Assembly (NCBI GenBank): GCA_036723975.1
Contig: DAIMGJ010000009.1
Location: forward strand, 28,176 to 92,175
Reading direction: 5' to 3'
Source of the DNA: JAILEN01 sp036723975
Lineage (GTDB): Bacteria; Bacillota; Clostridia; Lachnospirales; Lachnospiraceae
Length of the DNA: 64,000 nucleotides
The notes under the pieces were generated by a model. That model was given only the letters and a program-made list of their open reading frames with translations. It was not told where the DNA came from and searched no databases. The first letter of the stretch is position 1. Each line of letters starts with the position of its first letter. This document shows positions 1-8,637 of this stretch, in pieces. The translations under genes and the position numbers were made by a program.

Positions 1-1172
1 CTCTTGATATTCATATGTTTAAGATGATTATTGATACCTATGGAGCGGATGCGGCCGATCAGATTCTTGCGGAAGTGGGTCGAAGACTTTTGTCCATTGA
101 AGAGATGGGAATTACCGCCTTCCGTTTGGATGGGGATCAGTTTATGATTCTTTGCGTGGATGAAGGCCATGAAGTGGATTCTGCAAGATTTGCGGATTAT
201 TTGACCGGTGTGTTGGATCGTCCTTATGAAGCAAACGAAAAGATTATTCGCGTAACCTTCAAAATCGGTGCTGCCATGTATCCGGATGATACACCGGATA
301 TTGATCAGTTGATGAGCTGTGCCGAGTCGGTTCGTGTAGGCTTAAGCCTCAACGGAAATATGTCGGTATGTGCTTTCTTTGATTCAAGCATAATTCCAAA
401 GATGCAAAGAGAAAACTTAATTGGAAATAAACTCCAGAATTTGGATTTTGAGACGAGTTTGGAACTCTATTATCAGCCGCAGGTGGTTGCATCCACCGGA
501 GAGTTAATCGGTATGGAGGCACTGCTTCGTTGGAAAGATGATGAGCTTGGATTTATTCCTCCGGCAGAGTTTATTCCGATTGCCGAGAAACTGGGAATCA
601 TGCCGGCCATGGGAGAGTGGATTGTTCGTCAGGCATTTTTTCAGATTATTTCTTGGAACCAGACCTATGGCAAAAACTTAAAAATGGGTATCAACATTTC
701 ACAAAAGGAATTGCAGGAAGAATACTTTACAGACACCTTCCTTTATATTATGAAAGAAATGGGCGTTGACCCGGCGTGGATTGACGTGGAGATGTCAGAG
801 AGTGTGGCATTACACGGAGCTGTGGAAAATTCCAATATTATTTCCGAATTGAAGGATGCGGGGGTTACCGTATCTGTGGATAATTTTGGTGTTGGTTATG
901 CATCCTTTAAAAATTTGTTAAATATTCGATTTGATCGTATTGATCTTTCTAAAGAACTGACGGATATTCTTTTGAATCATAAGAATGGTAAGGTTATTGT
1001 GGGCGGAATTATTTCCATGGCACAGGGACTAAACCTTAAGGTCAATGCCGAAGGTGTGGAAACAAAGGATCAATTGGACTGCTTGGTAGAACTGGGCTGC
1101 GATTACATACAGGGATTTTATTTTGGACAGCCGCTTCCGGCAGAACGATTTGAAGAAAACTGGTTAAAATAG
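1..1172 (+). CDS. GGDEF-EAL protein, 5'-truncated, degenerate motifs
   Basis: The reading frame is open from the window edge, so the start lies upstream. What remains is the second half of a GGDEF domain followed by a complete EAL domain. The GGDEF signature reads DGDQF (129-143), which should not make c-di-GMP. The EAL domain keeps EALLRW and an N-I-S and ExxES site, but the usual DDFGTG loop is DNFGVG and the KID lysine position is Arg (DRIDLS), both altering metal/catalytic residues. I infer a non-catalytic c-di-GMP or GTP sensor or scaffold rather than an active phosphodiesterase. A strong terminator follows at 1211. Confidence 0.85.
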   Translation, partial: LDIHMFKMIIDTYGADAADQILAEVGRRLLSIEEMGITAFRLDGDQFMILCVDEGHEVDSARFADYLTGVLDRPYEANEKIIRVTFKIGAAMYPDDTPDIDQLMSCAESVRVGLSLNGNMSVCAFFDSSIIPKMQRENLIGNKLQNLDFETSLELYYQPQVVASTGELIGMEALLRWKDDELGFIPPAEFIPIAEKLGIMPAMGEWIVRQAFFQIISWNQTYGKNLKMGINISQKELQEEYFTDTFLYIMKEMGVDPAWIDVEMSESVALHGAVENSNIISELKDAGVTVSVDNFGVGYASFKNLLNIRFDRIDLSKELTDILLNHKNGKVIVGGIISMAQGLNLKVNAEGVETKDQLDCLVELGCDYIQGFYFGQPLPAERFEENWLK

Positions 1173-1210
1173 ACCTATTGAAAAAAATTGCAAATGGTAT
1201 TACACTTGAA

Positions 1211-1237
1211 AGGCTGTTTAAACAACAGCCTTTTATT
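1211..1237 (+). terminator. Rho-independent terminator
   Basis: An 8-bp stem AGGCTGTT/AACAGCCT (1211-1218 with 1224-1231) with a 5-nt loop is followed by TTTT. It ends the GGDEF-EAL transcript and separates it from the SulP gene. Confidence 0.8.
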
Positions 1238-1273
1238 TGTGTTGATTAAGTGTAAATAGATAAGGAGTTTTTA

Positions 1274-2932
1274 ATGAGAAACGACAGATTGGTTCCGGCG
1301 TTGGTTACCACTATGAAAAACTATTCAAAGGAGCAGTTTTTAAAGGATTTGGTTGCCGGTATTATCGTGGCAATTATAGCACTTCCTTTATCCATCGCAT
1401 TGGCCATTGCTTCCGGCGTGGGACCCAGTGAGGGTATTTATACTGCGATTATTGCAGGATTTATTATTTCAGCTTTTGGTGGAAGCCGAGTGCAGATTGC
1501 CGGACCTACGGCGGCATTTGCTACTATAGTAGCAGGAATTGTTGCTAAAAACGGCATGTCCGGTCTTGCGCTTGCAACAATTTTTGCCGGTATTCTTTTG
1601 ATTTTGATGGGACTTTTGCGTCTGGGAAGTTTGATTCGATTTATTCCCTATACCATTACAACCGGATTTACCGCAGGTATCGCAGTTACCATTGTTATCG
1701 GGCAGGTAAAGGACTTCCTTGGACTTACATTTCCAAAGGGAATTTCTACCATTGAAACCATAGATAAGGTAAAGGCCATTGCCGGAAGTATCGATACCTT
1801 AAATACACAGGCATTGATGGTTGGATTGATTTCTTTGGCTGTTTTGATTCTTTGGCCTTTTATTCCGAAGGTGGGAGAGGTAATCCCGGCTTCTTTGATA
1901 GCTGTGTTTGTAGGAATTGCGCTGGTATTTGGCTTGAAATTACATGTTAATACCATCGGTGATTTATACACCATCGGAAGAGAACTTCCACACCTTCAGA
2001 TTCCGGAGTTTTCTTTGTCTGCAGTAAGAGATGCTGCATCCAACGGATTTACCATTGCCGTTCTTGCTGCAATTGAATCTTTGCTTTCCTGTGTAGTTGC
2101 GGATTCCATGATTAATGCCCATCACAGAAGTAATCAGGAATTGATTGCCCAGGGAGTTGGAAATATCGGCTCTGCATTATTTGGAGGAATCCCGGCAACA
2201 GGTGCCATTGCAAGAACCGCAGCCAATATTAAAAACGGTGGTCGCACGCCGATTGCCGGAATTGTTCATTCCATCGTTTTGGTGTTAATGCTTGTGGTAT
2301 TGATGCCTTATGCATCTTTGATTCCGATGCCGACCATTGCCGCAATTTTGTTTATTGTTGCATATAACATGTGTGGCTGGAGAACCTTTGTACATTTGTC
2401 AAAGACCGCTCCGAAGAGTGATATTGCAGTACTTGTTGTTTCATTTGTACTTACGGTTTGCTTCGATTTGGTAGTGGCAATCGGAGTAGGTATTGTACTT
2501 GCCTGTGTTCTTTTGATGAAGAGAATGGCAGATGAGGCAACCCTTACCGGCTGGAAATATTTTGACCAGGATACGGATCCGGATGATATCGAATACAAAG
2601 TGGTTCCGCGTCAGGTTCGTGTATACGAGATTTCCGGCCCTATGTTTTTCGGAGCAGCGGATTTGATCTCGCAAATGTCTTTAAAGGATTTTACAAAGGT
2701 TCTGGTAATCAGAATGCGTTCCGTTCCGGCGTTGGATGCAACCGCAATGCATTCTTTGGAAAGCCTTCACGAAAGATGCGTTCGCCAAGGCGTAACCATG
2801 GTATTTTCTCATGTAAATGAACAGCCCATGCGGACGATGAAAAAAGCCGGATTTTATGATATGATAGGAAGCGACAACTTCTGTCCTCATATTGATGACG
2901 CAATTAAGCGTGCGACAGATCTTTGTAAATAA
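1274..2932 (+). CDS. SulP family anion transporter with STAS domain
   Basis: A 552-residue inner-membrane transporter. An N-terminal charged segment is followed by about 10-12 hydrophobic helices (roughly residues 25-415) with the SulP/xanthine permease-like pattern, including an ALPLSIALAIASG stretch near residue 40. The last ~110 residues form a cytoplasmic STAS domain (PALDATAMHSLESL), lacking the usual phospho-acceptor Ser/Thr-Gly after the Asp-Ala-Thr loop. The family moves sulfate, bicarbonate or dicarboxylates; the substrate cannot be read from sequence. The ATG has AAGGAG upstream (ataaggag). It appears to be a single-gene unit; rnpB starts soon after. Confidence 0.9.
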   Translation: MRNDRLVPALVTTMKNYSKEQFLKDLVAGIIVAIIALPLSIALAIASGVGPSEGIYTAIIAGFIISAFGGSRVQIAGPTAAFATIVAGIVAKNGMSGLALATIFAGILLILMGLLRLGSLIRFIPYTITTGFTAGIAVTIVIGQVKDFLGLTFPKGISTIETIDKVKAIAGSIDTLNTQALMVGLISLAVLILWPFIPKVGEVIPASLIAVFVGIALVFGLKLHVNTIGDLYTIGRELPHLQIPEFSLSAVRDAASNGFTIAVLAAIESLLSCVVADSMINAHHRSNQELIAQGVGNIGSALFGGIPATGAIARTAANIKNGGRTPIAGIVHSIVLVLMLVVLMPYASLIPMPTIAAILFIVAYNMCGWRTFVHLSKTAPKSDIAVLVVSFVLTVCFDLVVAIGVGIVLACVLLMKRMADEATLTGWKYFDQDTDPDDIEYKVVPRQVRVYEISGPMFFGAADLISQMSLKDFTKVLVIRMRSVPALDATAMHSLESLHERCVRQGVTMVFSHVNEQPMRTMKKAGFYDMIGSDNFCPHIDDAIKRATDLCK

Positions 2933-2945
2933 CAATTGGATAATT

Positions 2946-3290
2946 ATGTAAGTAGGACACGTGATCGCAATCGCAAGTCCCGAAAGGGCGCGATTGAGGA
3001 AAGTCCGGGCTTCACAGGGCAGGATGCCGGATAACGTCCGGTGGAGGTGACTCCAAGGCTAGTGCAACAGAAATATACCGCCACTTTGTGGTAAGGGTGG
3101 AAAGGCAGTGTAAGAGACTACCGTTTCTTTGGTAACAAGGAAAGCCATGTAAACCCCATTCGAAGCAAGACCGAAACGAAGCGTACGTGGCCCGCCAGCT
3201 TCAGGTTGGTCGCTAAAGGCCGGTGGCAACATCGGTATCAGAGATAGATGATCACGCACGACATAACCCGGCTTATCGTCCTGCTTACAT
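2946..3290 (+). ncRNA. rnpB: RNase P RNA component
   Basis: The segment has the conserved core of bacterial RNase P RNA: GAGGAAAGTCCGGGC near 2995, an ACAGAAATATACCGCC block near 3067, GGTAAGGGTG AAA, and AACCCGGCTTAT near 3264. The ends pair as a 13-bp P1 helix (2946-2958 with 3278-3290, one G-U pair), which sets the boundaries. It is the catalytic RNA that removes 5' leaders from tRNA precursors. The length of about 340 nt and layout fit the bacterial type A/B class; I did not assign which. A T-rich run follows the P1 helix. Confidence 0.95.
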
Positions 3291-3431
3291 TTTTATAATA
3301 TTGTATCTGTTTAAAAACTTTCGAATCGTTGTAATCATAGGCAAATTCTGCTAATATATCCCTGTTGTAATATATCCCGTCGGAAACTTTTATAATAAGG
3401 TTTTGGGAATAGAAACATGGAGGAAAATTGA

Positions 3432-4007
3432 ATGAAGATGAACACAAAAACCATCGTTGGAATGGGACTTTTGACTGCAATTGTCATTGTTTTACAGGCA
3501 TTGGCATTAAACGTACGTTTCGGGATGTTTTGTATCACATTAGTATTGGTACCGATTATTGTTGGCGCTGCTCTTTACGGATGGAAGGCAGGAGCTTGGC
3601 TTGGATTCGTATTTTCGGTAGTCGTTTTGCTTACAGATGCGGGTGCGTTTTTGGCAATCAGTATTCCGGGTACCATTGTTACTGTTCTTGTGAAAGGTAC
3701 TGTAGCAGGTCTTGTGGCTGGTGTTGTTTACGCATCAATCGTAAAAATTTCAAACAAGATGTTTGCTACCGTTGTAGCCGGTATAGCCGCTCCGGTTGTT
3801 AATACAGGTATTTTTATAATCGGTTGTTTTATTTTCTTTTACCCAACCATTTCAGAGTGGGCTGCAGCAGCAGGATATGAAAACGGTGCCGCATATTTGT
3901 TACTTGGTATCGTTGGTTTAAACTTTGTGGTTGAATTGGCAATCAATTTGGTTTTGAGTACCGTTATCGTACAGATTGTTACCATCGGTAAAAAAGAAGT
4001 AATGTAA
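3432..4007 (+). CDS. ECF transporter S component
   Basis: A 191-residue, very hydrophobic protein with about six membrane helices, matching the size and glycine-rich helix style of substrate-binding S components of energy-coupling-factor vitamin transporters. The ATG is preceded by GGAGGAAAATTG. No EcfA/EcfT genes are in the window, so it probably shares the genome's common ECF module (group II). The vitamin or cofactor cannot be assigned. The 140 bp between rnpB and this gene contains a TATAAT-like box near 3390 but no riboswitch that I recognise. A terminator follows at 4049. Confidence 0.8.
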   Translation: MKMNTKTIVGMGLLTAIVIVLQALALNVRFGMFCITLVLVPIIVGAALYGWKAGAWLGFVFSVVVLLTDAGAFLAISIPGTIVTVLVKGTVAGLVAGVVYASIVKISNKMFATVVAGIAAPVVNTGIFIIGCFIFFYPTISEWAAAAGYENGAAYLLLGIVGLNFVVELAINLVLSTVIVQIVTIGKKEVM

Positions 4008-4048
4008 AGAAATATAAGAGATCGTAATACGAGAGATATGTGAGAGAT

Positions 4049-4095
4049 AAAAGTCCGATCCGTTTTGGAATGCCATAGTGGATCGGACTTTTTAG
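4049..4095 (+). terminator. Rho-independent terminator
   Basis: An 11-bp perfect stem (AAGTCCGATCC 4051-4061 with GGATCGGACTT 4080-4090) followed by TTTTT ends the ECF S-component gene. The next gene starts 15 bp later, which rules out the longer upstream start codon at 4065 for mtnA. Confidence 0.85.
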
Positions 4096-4109
4096 TGGAG
4101 ATAATTTTT

Positions 4110-5192
4110 ATGAATATAATGGAGATAGATACCGTAGATATTGACCTTCAAGAAAATGCGGTGGTAATAATCGACCAAACCAAACTTCCCGGTGAGGTGG
4201 TTCTTAAAAAGTTAAGAGATCCAAAGGAAATCTGGGAAGCTATTTACAAACTGGAGGTTCGGGGAGCACCGGCTATTGGGGTGGCTGCTGCGTTTGGTAT
4301 TTATGTGATTGCAAAGGATATTTCCGATGACTACCCGGGCGAGGAGGAATTCTACCGCGCGTTTCAAGAAAAAAAGGAATACTTAAATTCCTCAAGACCA
4401 ACGGCAGTGAATCTTTCCTGGGCACTAAATCGGATGGAGAATTGCCTGGATGCATGTCGAGGCAAATCCAGGGAGGAACAGCTAAAAGCCTTAGAGACAA
4501 TGGCAATCGAGATTCGCGATGAGGATATTCGCGTATGCAAAAAAATCGGCGAATATGGTGTGGAGTTAATCAAGGACGGAGACGGTATTTTAACCCATTG
4601 CAATGCCGGAAAACTTGCAACCGTTCGATATGGTACTGCAACGTCTCCCATTTATGTGGCAAAGGAAAGAGGTATGAATCTTCGGGTTTATTGTGATGAA
4701 ACCAGACCTCTTTTACAGGGCGCAAGACTCACCTCTTTTGAATTGTATGAGTCAGGAATTGATACCACACTTTTGTGTGATAATATGTCTGCGGCTTTAA
4801 TGAAGCAGGGAAAGGTCAACGCTATATTCGTTGGCTGTGACCGTGTTGCTGCAAACGGTGATACTGCAAATAAAATCGGAACATCCGTGGTGGCTACGGT
4901 TGCAAAACGTTACGGAGTGCCTGTATATATTGCAGCACCGACTTCCACCATTGATATGAACTGTGCAAGCGGTGATGATATTGTAATCGAGCAGCGAGAC
5001 GGAAAAGAAGTAACGGATATGTGGTATGAAAAGCCTATGGCGCCTGCCGGGGTTAAGGTATTTAATCCGGCCTTTGACGTAACGGATCATGAGTTGATTG
5101 CCGGAATCGTTACGGAGTACGGAATCGCAAGGGCTCCTTATACGCAGTCGTTAAAAGAGATTTTTGAAAAGAAGAAAGAACAGTCCATTTAG
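4110..5192 (+). CDS. mtnA: S-methyl-5-thioribose-1-phosphate isomerase
   Basis: A 360-residue eIF2B-like sugar-phosphate isomerase that converts methylthioribose-1-phosphate to methylthioribulose-1-phosphate in methionine salvage. Family hallmarks are visible: a GAPAIG loop near the N-terminus, THCNAGKLAT with the catalytic Cys, ETRPLLQGARLT, and GCDRVAANGDTANKIGT with the catalytic Asp. I chose the ATG at 4110 (TGGAG upstream); an earlier in-frame ATG lies inside the preceding terminator. No other mtn genes are adjacent, so it may serve 5-methylthioribose or 5-deoxyribose salvage; that is inference. Confidence 0.92.
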   Translation: MNIMEIDTVDIDLQENAVVIIDQTKLPGEVVLKKLRDPKEIWEAIYKLEVRGAPAIGVAAAFGIYVIAKDISDDYPGEEEFYRAFQEKKEYLNSSRPTAVNLSWALNRMENCLDACRGKSREEQLKALETMAIEIRDEDIRVCKKIGEYGVELIKDGDGILTHCNAGKLATVRYGTATSPIYVAKERGMNLRVYCDETRPLLQGARLTSFELYESGIDTTLLCDNMSAALMKQGKVNAIFVGCDRVAANGDTANKIGTSVVATVAKRYGVPVYIAAPTSTIDMNCASGDDIVIEQRDGKEVTDMWYEKPMAPAGVKVFNPAFDVTDHELIAGIVTEYGIARAPYTQSLKEIFEKKKEQSI

Positions 5193-5217
5193 ATAGAAAA
5201 ATCGATGAGGTGATAAA

Positions 5218-6186
5218 ATGACAGAAGAAGAAAAGCAGAAAGCAATCGATGAAGCCATCGAACGTTTAAAATCAAAACAGCAGCCGGTGGAAGAAGAACC
5301 GGTAAACAAGCCACATGAGGAACAGGGCGTTCCGGGAATGGGAGGAAATGCACCGAAGGCAAATGAGCGTATTTCAGGTACAGAAGAAGCCAGAAAACGT
5401 TTAAACGCAGAGTTTGCTGCAGATGACAACCCATTTTCCCATATTAAGCATGTAATCGGTGTTGTATCCGGAAAAGGTGGTGTAGGAAAGTCTTTCGTAA
5501 CAGCAGCTATGGCCAATATGATGGCAAAGAAGGGTTATAAAGTAGCCATTATGGATGCGGATATAACAGGCCCTTCCATTCCAAAGATGTATGATGTACA
5601 CGGACCGGCTATGGGCAACGAAAACGGAACCTATCCGGAAGTCGCAAGAAACGGCGTAAAGATTATGTCCATCAACCTTCTTTTACAGGATGAGGAAGCT
5701 CCGGTTGTATGGCGTGGGCCGGTAATCGCAGGAACCGTAAAACAGTTCTGGACTGATGTCCTTTGGGGCGAGATTGATTACATGTTTGTGGATATGCCTC
5801 CGGGAACCGGTGATGTTCCGCTTACCGTATTCCAGTCTTTGCCGATTGACGGAATTGTTATCGTTACCTCTCCGCAGGATTTGGTAAAGATGATTGTTAA
5901 GAAGGCCTATAATATGGCAGGAATGATGAATGTTCCTGTACTTGGTGTAGTGGAAAACTACAGCTATATGACTTGCCCGGATTGCGGAAAGAAACTTTCT
6001 GTATTCGGAGATTCTCATGTTGACGAAGTCGCTTCTGAGCTTGGCATTGATGTACTCGGAAAGCTTCCAATCAACCCAGAATTTGCAGAGAAAGTTGACT
6101 GGGGTGTTTGCTACGAAATCGAACTTCCGGAGATTGAGCCTGCGGCAGAGAAATTAAAAAGCCTATTAAGTGATTACGAAAAATAA
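5218..6186 (+). CDS. Mrp/NBP35 family ATPase (Fe-S carrier)
   Basis: A 322-residue P-loop ATPase of the Mrp/ApbC family, thought to carry and transfer Fe-S clusters. A charged N-terminal extension of about 75 residues precedes the deviant Walker A SGKGGVGKS. The central DMPPGTGDVPLT motif and the C-terminal CPDC pair that binds a bridging cluster are present. The ATG follows GAGGTGATAAA. It lies 25 bp after mtnA and 14 bp before a cyclophilin gene, so the three may be co-transcribed. Confidence 0.93.
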   Translation: MTEEEKQKAIDEAIERLKSKQQPVEEEPVNKPHEEQGVPGMGGNAPKANERISGTEEARKRLNAEFAADDNPFSHIKHVIGVVSGKGGVGKSFVTAAMANMMAKKGYKVAIMDADITGPSIPKMYDVHGPAMGNENGTYPEVARNGVKIMSINLLLQDEEAPVVWRGPVIAGTVKQFWTDVLWGEIDYMFVDMPPGTGDVPLTVFQSLPIDGIVIVTSPQDLVKMIVKKAYNMAGMMNVPVLGVVENYSYMTCPDCGKKLSVFGDSHVDEVASELGIDVLGKLPINPEFAEKVDWGVCYEIELPEIEPAAEKLKSLLSDYEK

Positions 6187-6200
6187 AGGAGATAACTATC

Positions 6201-6722
6201 ATGGCAAATTTACCAATTGTAACCATTGAAATGGAAAACGGTGATGTGATGAAGGCAGAGCTTTATCCTGAAATCGCTCCGAATACCGTAAATAATTTTA
6301 TCAGCTTAATCAACAAGGGCTATTACGATGGCGTGATTTTCCATCGCGTGATTCGCGGATTTATGCTTCAGGGTGGAGATCCGGAGGGCACAGGTATGGG
6401 TGGCCCGGGATACTCTATCAAGGGTGAATTTACGCACAACGGATTTAAGAACGACTTAAAGCATGAGCCGGGGGTGCTTTCCATGGCACGTACCATGTTC
6501 CCGGATTCTGCGGGAAGCCAGTTCTTTATTATGCATCAAACTTCTCCGCATTTGGATGGAGACTATGCGGCTTTCGGTAAAGTCATCGAAGGAATGGACG
6601 TGGTTAATAAAATTGCAGAAGTGGATACAGACTTTTCCGATCGTCCGTTACAGGTTCAAAGAATGAAGAAAGTAACGGTGGATACGTTCGGTGTGGAATA
6701 TCCGGAACCGGAGAAGTGCTAG
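6201..6722 (+). CDS. Peptidyl-prolyl cis-trans isomerase, cyclophilin type
   Basis: A 173-residue single-domain cyclophilin without a signal peptide, hence cytoplasmic. The active-site pattern FHRVIRGFMLQGGDPEGTG and the later GSQFFIMHQTSPHLDG are the standard family motifs. It catalyses proline isomerisation in protein folding. The start has AAGGAGATAACTATC upstream. A terminator lies at 6801. Confidence 0.95.
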   Translation: MANLPIVTIEMENGDVMKAELYPEIAPNTVNNFISLINKGYYDGVIFHRVIRGFMLQGGDPEGTGMGGPGYSIKGEFTHNGFKNDLKHEPGVLSMARTMFPDSAGSQFFIMHQTSPHLDGDYAAFGKVIEGMDVVNKIAEVDTDFSDRPLQVQRMKKVTVDTFGVEYPEPEKC

Positions 6723-6800
6723 ATTTGACGACTCGTGGAAATTATAAAGAAATTATAAATTTTTTATAAACAAAATATAAACTAAAAATAAATAAAAGAT

Positions 6801-6848
6801 AAAAATCCGATTAAAATTTTTTAGAAAGTTTTAATTGGATTTTTTTTA
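6801..6848 (+). terminator. Rho-independent terminator
   Basis: A 12-bp stem (6805-6816 with 6829-6840, one G-U pair) followed by eight T. The surrounding 6723-6951 stretch is AT-rich and holds no other gene that I can support. Confidence 0.8.
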
Positions 6849-6951
6849 CTTTGGGGCTTATGATGAAATCACTTTCAAATAGATCAAATCAAATGGCAGC
6901 TCGCCAATGGAATTCCATTTTTTTTAAAGAAAAGGAAAAGGAGGTAGCTAT

Positions 6952-7491
6952 GTGGAAAATCAGTATTGTGGGGTTGAGGTGTTAAACCTTTTAAAGAATT
7001 GTGTGAAATCCGGAATCAATCTGGTGTTTTACGGAGAGACAGCTTCTTTAAAAGAAGAATGCTGTGATTTTTTTACGGCATTTGTTCCGGAGGACGAGAA
7101 GGTAATCTGGATTAAGGATACCCAGGAATGGCATTTGAATCCGAAGTGGATTATGCTTACGGGAACTAGGTTTAAAGAGGCTGTTTATGTGACGAATTGC
7201 TTTAATCATACCAATGAATCCGAAATCTATAATTTCGTGGATGCGGAAGTACTTCTCGGAAGCGTATCGGTAAATGTCGGTAACAAAGAAAAGAGGGTGC
7301 GCTATATCGAACGGATTTGTTTCTTTGATCGAAGGGATACCAAATTGCATCCGTTGGTGATTGTGGAAGACGGTAAGTTTATAAACAGAATTTTGCCGGA
7401 TTATATTCTGGATAAGATGGCACAAAACCAAATTATCGATGCCTTTTCTTTCGGAGGAAGGATTCATGGAAGAAAACTGGCTATCGGATGA
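6952..7491 (+). CDS. CpaF/TadA-like protein lacking ATPase motifs
   Basis: A 179-residue protein that I read as a relic of a CpaF/TadA secretion ATPase. Residues 9-60 follow the family's nucleotide-binding region (NLLKNCVKSGINLVFYGE..., ...VPEDEKVIWIKDTQEW), but the Walker A Gly-Ser-Gly-Lys-Thr is replaced by GETASLKEE. The middle of the ATPase, with Walker B and His boxes, is missing, and the end resembles the C-terminal strand region. It cannot be a normal ATPase. The start codon is GTG at 6952 after AAGGAGGTAGCTAT. Its 3' end overlaps the next gene by 26 nt. The homology is by eye and moderate. Confidence 0.55.
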   Translation: MENQYCGVEVLNLLKNCVKSGINLVFYGETASLKEECCDFFTAFVPEDEKVIWIKDTQEWHLNPKWIMLTGTRFKEAVYVTNCFNHTNESEIYNFVDAEVLLGSVSVNVGNKEKRVRYIERICFFDRRDTKLHPLVIVEDGKFINRILPDYILDKMAQNQIIDAFSFGGRIHGRKLAIG

Positions 7492-8467
7492 GTATATAAA
7501 AAACGGATATGTATTTTCTCTTCGAAAAACCATTCTGTATTACATGCTGGTCTATAGCGGTCTTTTGTTTTTGGGGCGTCTTTTCTTACTGCATTTCTAT
7601 GAACAACTGTGTTTGTGCGTGGTGGGTCTTTCTTTTTTACCTTTCTATATCAGAAATTCCGACAAAAACCAATATGATCAAAAACAATTCTCGGATTTAA
7701 ATAAATATATGGAGCAGTTTCTATACTCCTTTATGAAAACAGGAAAGATACTGGCTACGTTGGAAGATTTGTCTTATGTGTTTGAAAAGGATGAATTGGG
7801 AGCAATTATTGCTGAGGCAAGAGAATACATCCTAAAGACGGAAGAAGAAACCGCGGAGAAAAATGCATTGCTTTTGATAGAAAACGAGTACGGAAATCTT
7901 TTGCTTTCTCTTATTCATAAGTTTTGTCTTCGAGCAGAGGTGTTGGAAGGAAACTACAGACCTTCGCTTATAGTTCTTTTGGAATATCGAAAAGACTGGG
8001 CGGAGGAAGTATTTTGCCGTCAGTGGAAAAGAAGAAGAAAGCGTATGTATACGGGAATTGCTGCGATAGCGCTGATTGTTTTGATGTATCGGAATCCATT
8101 ATCGGAGATAAGAATTGTCGGCGTACTTTTGCTTTGCTTTTTTGCAATGTATCTGGGAGATTTGCAGCTTGGCATGGAATACGCATATAGAGAAAAGGAA
8201 TTTTTCAAAGAAAAAGAAACAGAAACGGAGAGAATGTTTTTTGAATGGGCCATGATGCTTGTTTTGTATTTGCAAAGGGATTCGGTACAGGTGGCGATTC
8301 ACAGATCTTATGATGATGCGCCGGAGGATTTAAAACCCCGGTTAAAACAGTTGATAAATAAACTGAGGGAGAATCCGGATGGATTGGAACCGTATCTTGC
8401 GTTTTTGAATGAATACTCGCTGCCGGAGGTCCATGCATTTATGAGAATGTTGTATGCGATTTCTTAA
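7466..8467 (+). CDS. TadB/TadC-like inner-membrane protein
   Basis: A 333-residue membrane protein with two hydrophobic pairs (about residues 17-55 and 190-235) flanking a charged cytoplasmic segment, plus a C-terminal cytoplasmic part. This is the layout of TadB-type T2SF platform proteins, and a YMEQFLYSFMKTGKI stretch resembles their first cytoplasmic helices. The start at 7466 has GGAGGAAGG upstream inside the preceding gene, so translation is probably coupled. The neighbours support a reduced Tad-like machine. Sequence identity to TadB is low and the call is tentative. Confidence 0.5.
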   Translation: MEENWLSDEYIKNGYVFSLRKTILYYMLVYSGLLFLGRLFLLHFYEQLCLCVVGLSFLPFYIRNSDKNQYDQKQFSDLNKYMEQFLYSFMKTGKILATLEDLSYVFEKDELGAIIAEAREYILKTEEETAEKNALLLIENEYGNLLLSLIHKFCLRAEVLEGNYRPSLIVLLEYRKDWAEEVFCRQWKRRRKRMYTGIAAIALIVLMYRNPLSEIRIVGVLLLCFFAMYLGDLQLGMEYAYREKEFFKEKETETERMFFEWAMMLVLYLQRDSVQVAIHRSYDDAPEDLKPRLKQLINKLRENPDGLEPYLAFLNEYSLPEVHAFMRMLYAIS

Positions 8468-8484
8468 AACAAAGGAGGATGTTT

Positions 8485-8616
8485 ATGAGAAAGTTGATTT
8501 TTAAAATGATACTTGCGCCGGCACTTTTGATTGTGGGGATTTCCTTTCATCCCGCTTTGCCGGTGTATGCTTATGATGCTTTTGGAGTATCGAATAGGTT
8601 TGTGGTGGTTTTGTAA
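8485..8616 (+). CDS. Short secreted peptide (43 aa)
   Basis: A small gene with AAGGAGG eight bases before its ATG. It encodes a basic start (MRKLIFK), a hydrophobic core and an AYA-type signal peptidase site near residue 29, leaving a mature peptide of only about 14 residues ending in RFVVVL. It lies 17 bp after the TadB-like gene and 21 bp before the coiled-coil/tail-tip gene, in the same operon. It may be a minimal pilin-like or signalling peptide or a decayed pilin gene; nothing in sequence decides. Confidence 0.55.
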   Translation: MRKLIFKMILAPALLIVGISFHPALPVYAYDAFGVSNRFVVVL

Positions 8617-8637
8617 TGGATAAGAGTAGGAGGAACT

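Noticed and set aside
1648..2935. Several minus-strand frames inside the SulP gene
   Set aside because: They mirror the codon pattern of the SulP frame and lack ribosome sites.
3291..3431. Riboswitch before the ECF S component
   Set aside because: No aptamer consensus that I know (THF, TPP, preQ1, cobalamin) could be matched; only an AT-rich leader is visible.
4065..4109. Upstream start of mtnA at 4065
   Set aside because: The ATG lies inside the loop of a strong terminator and lacks a ribosome site; ATG 4110 has TGGAG at proper spacing.
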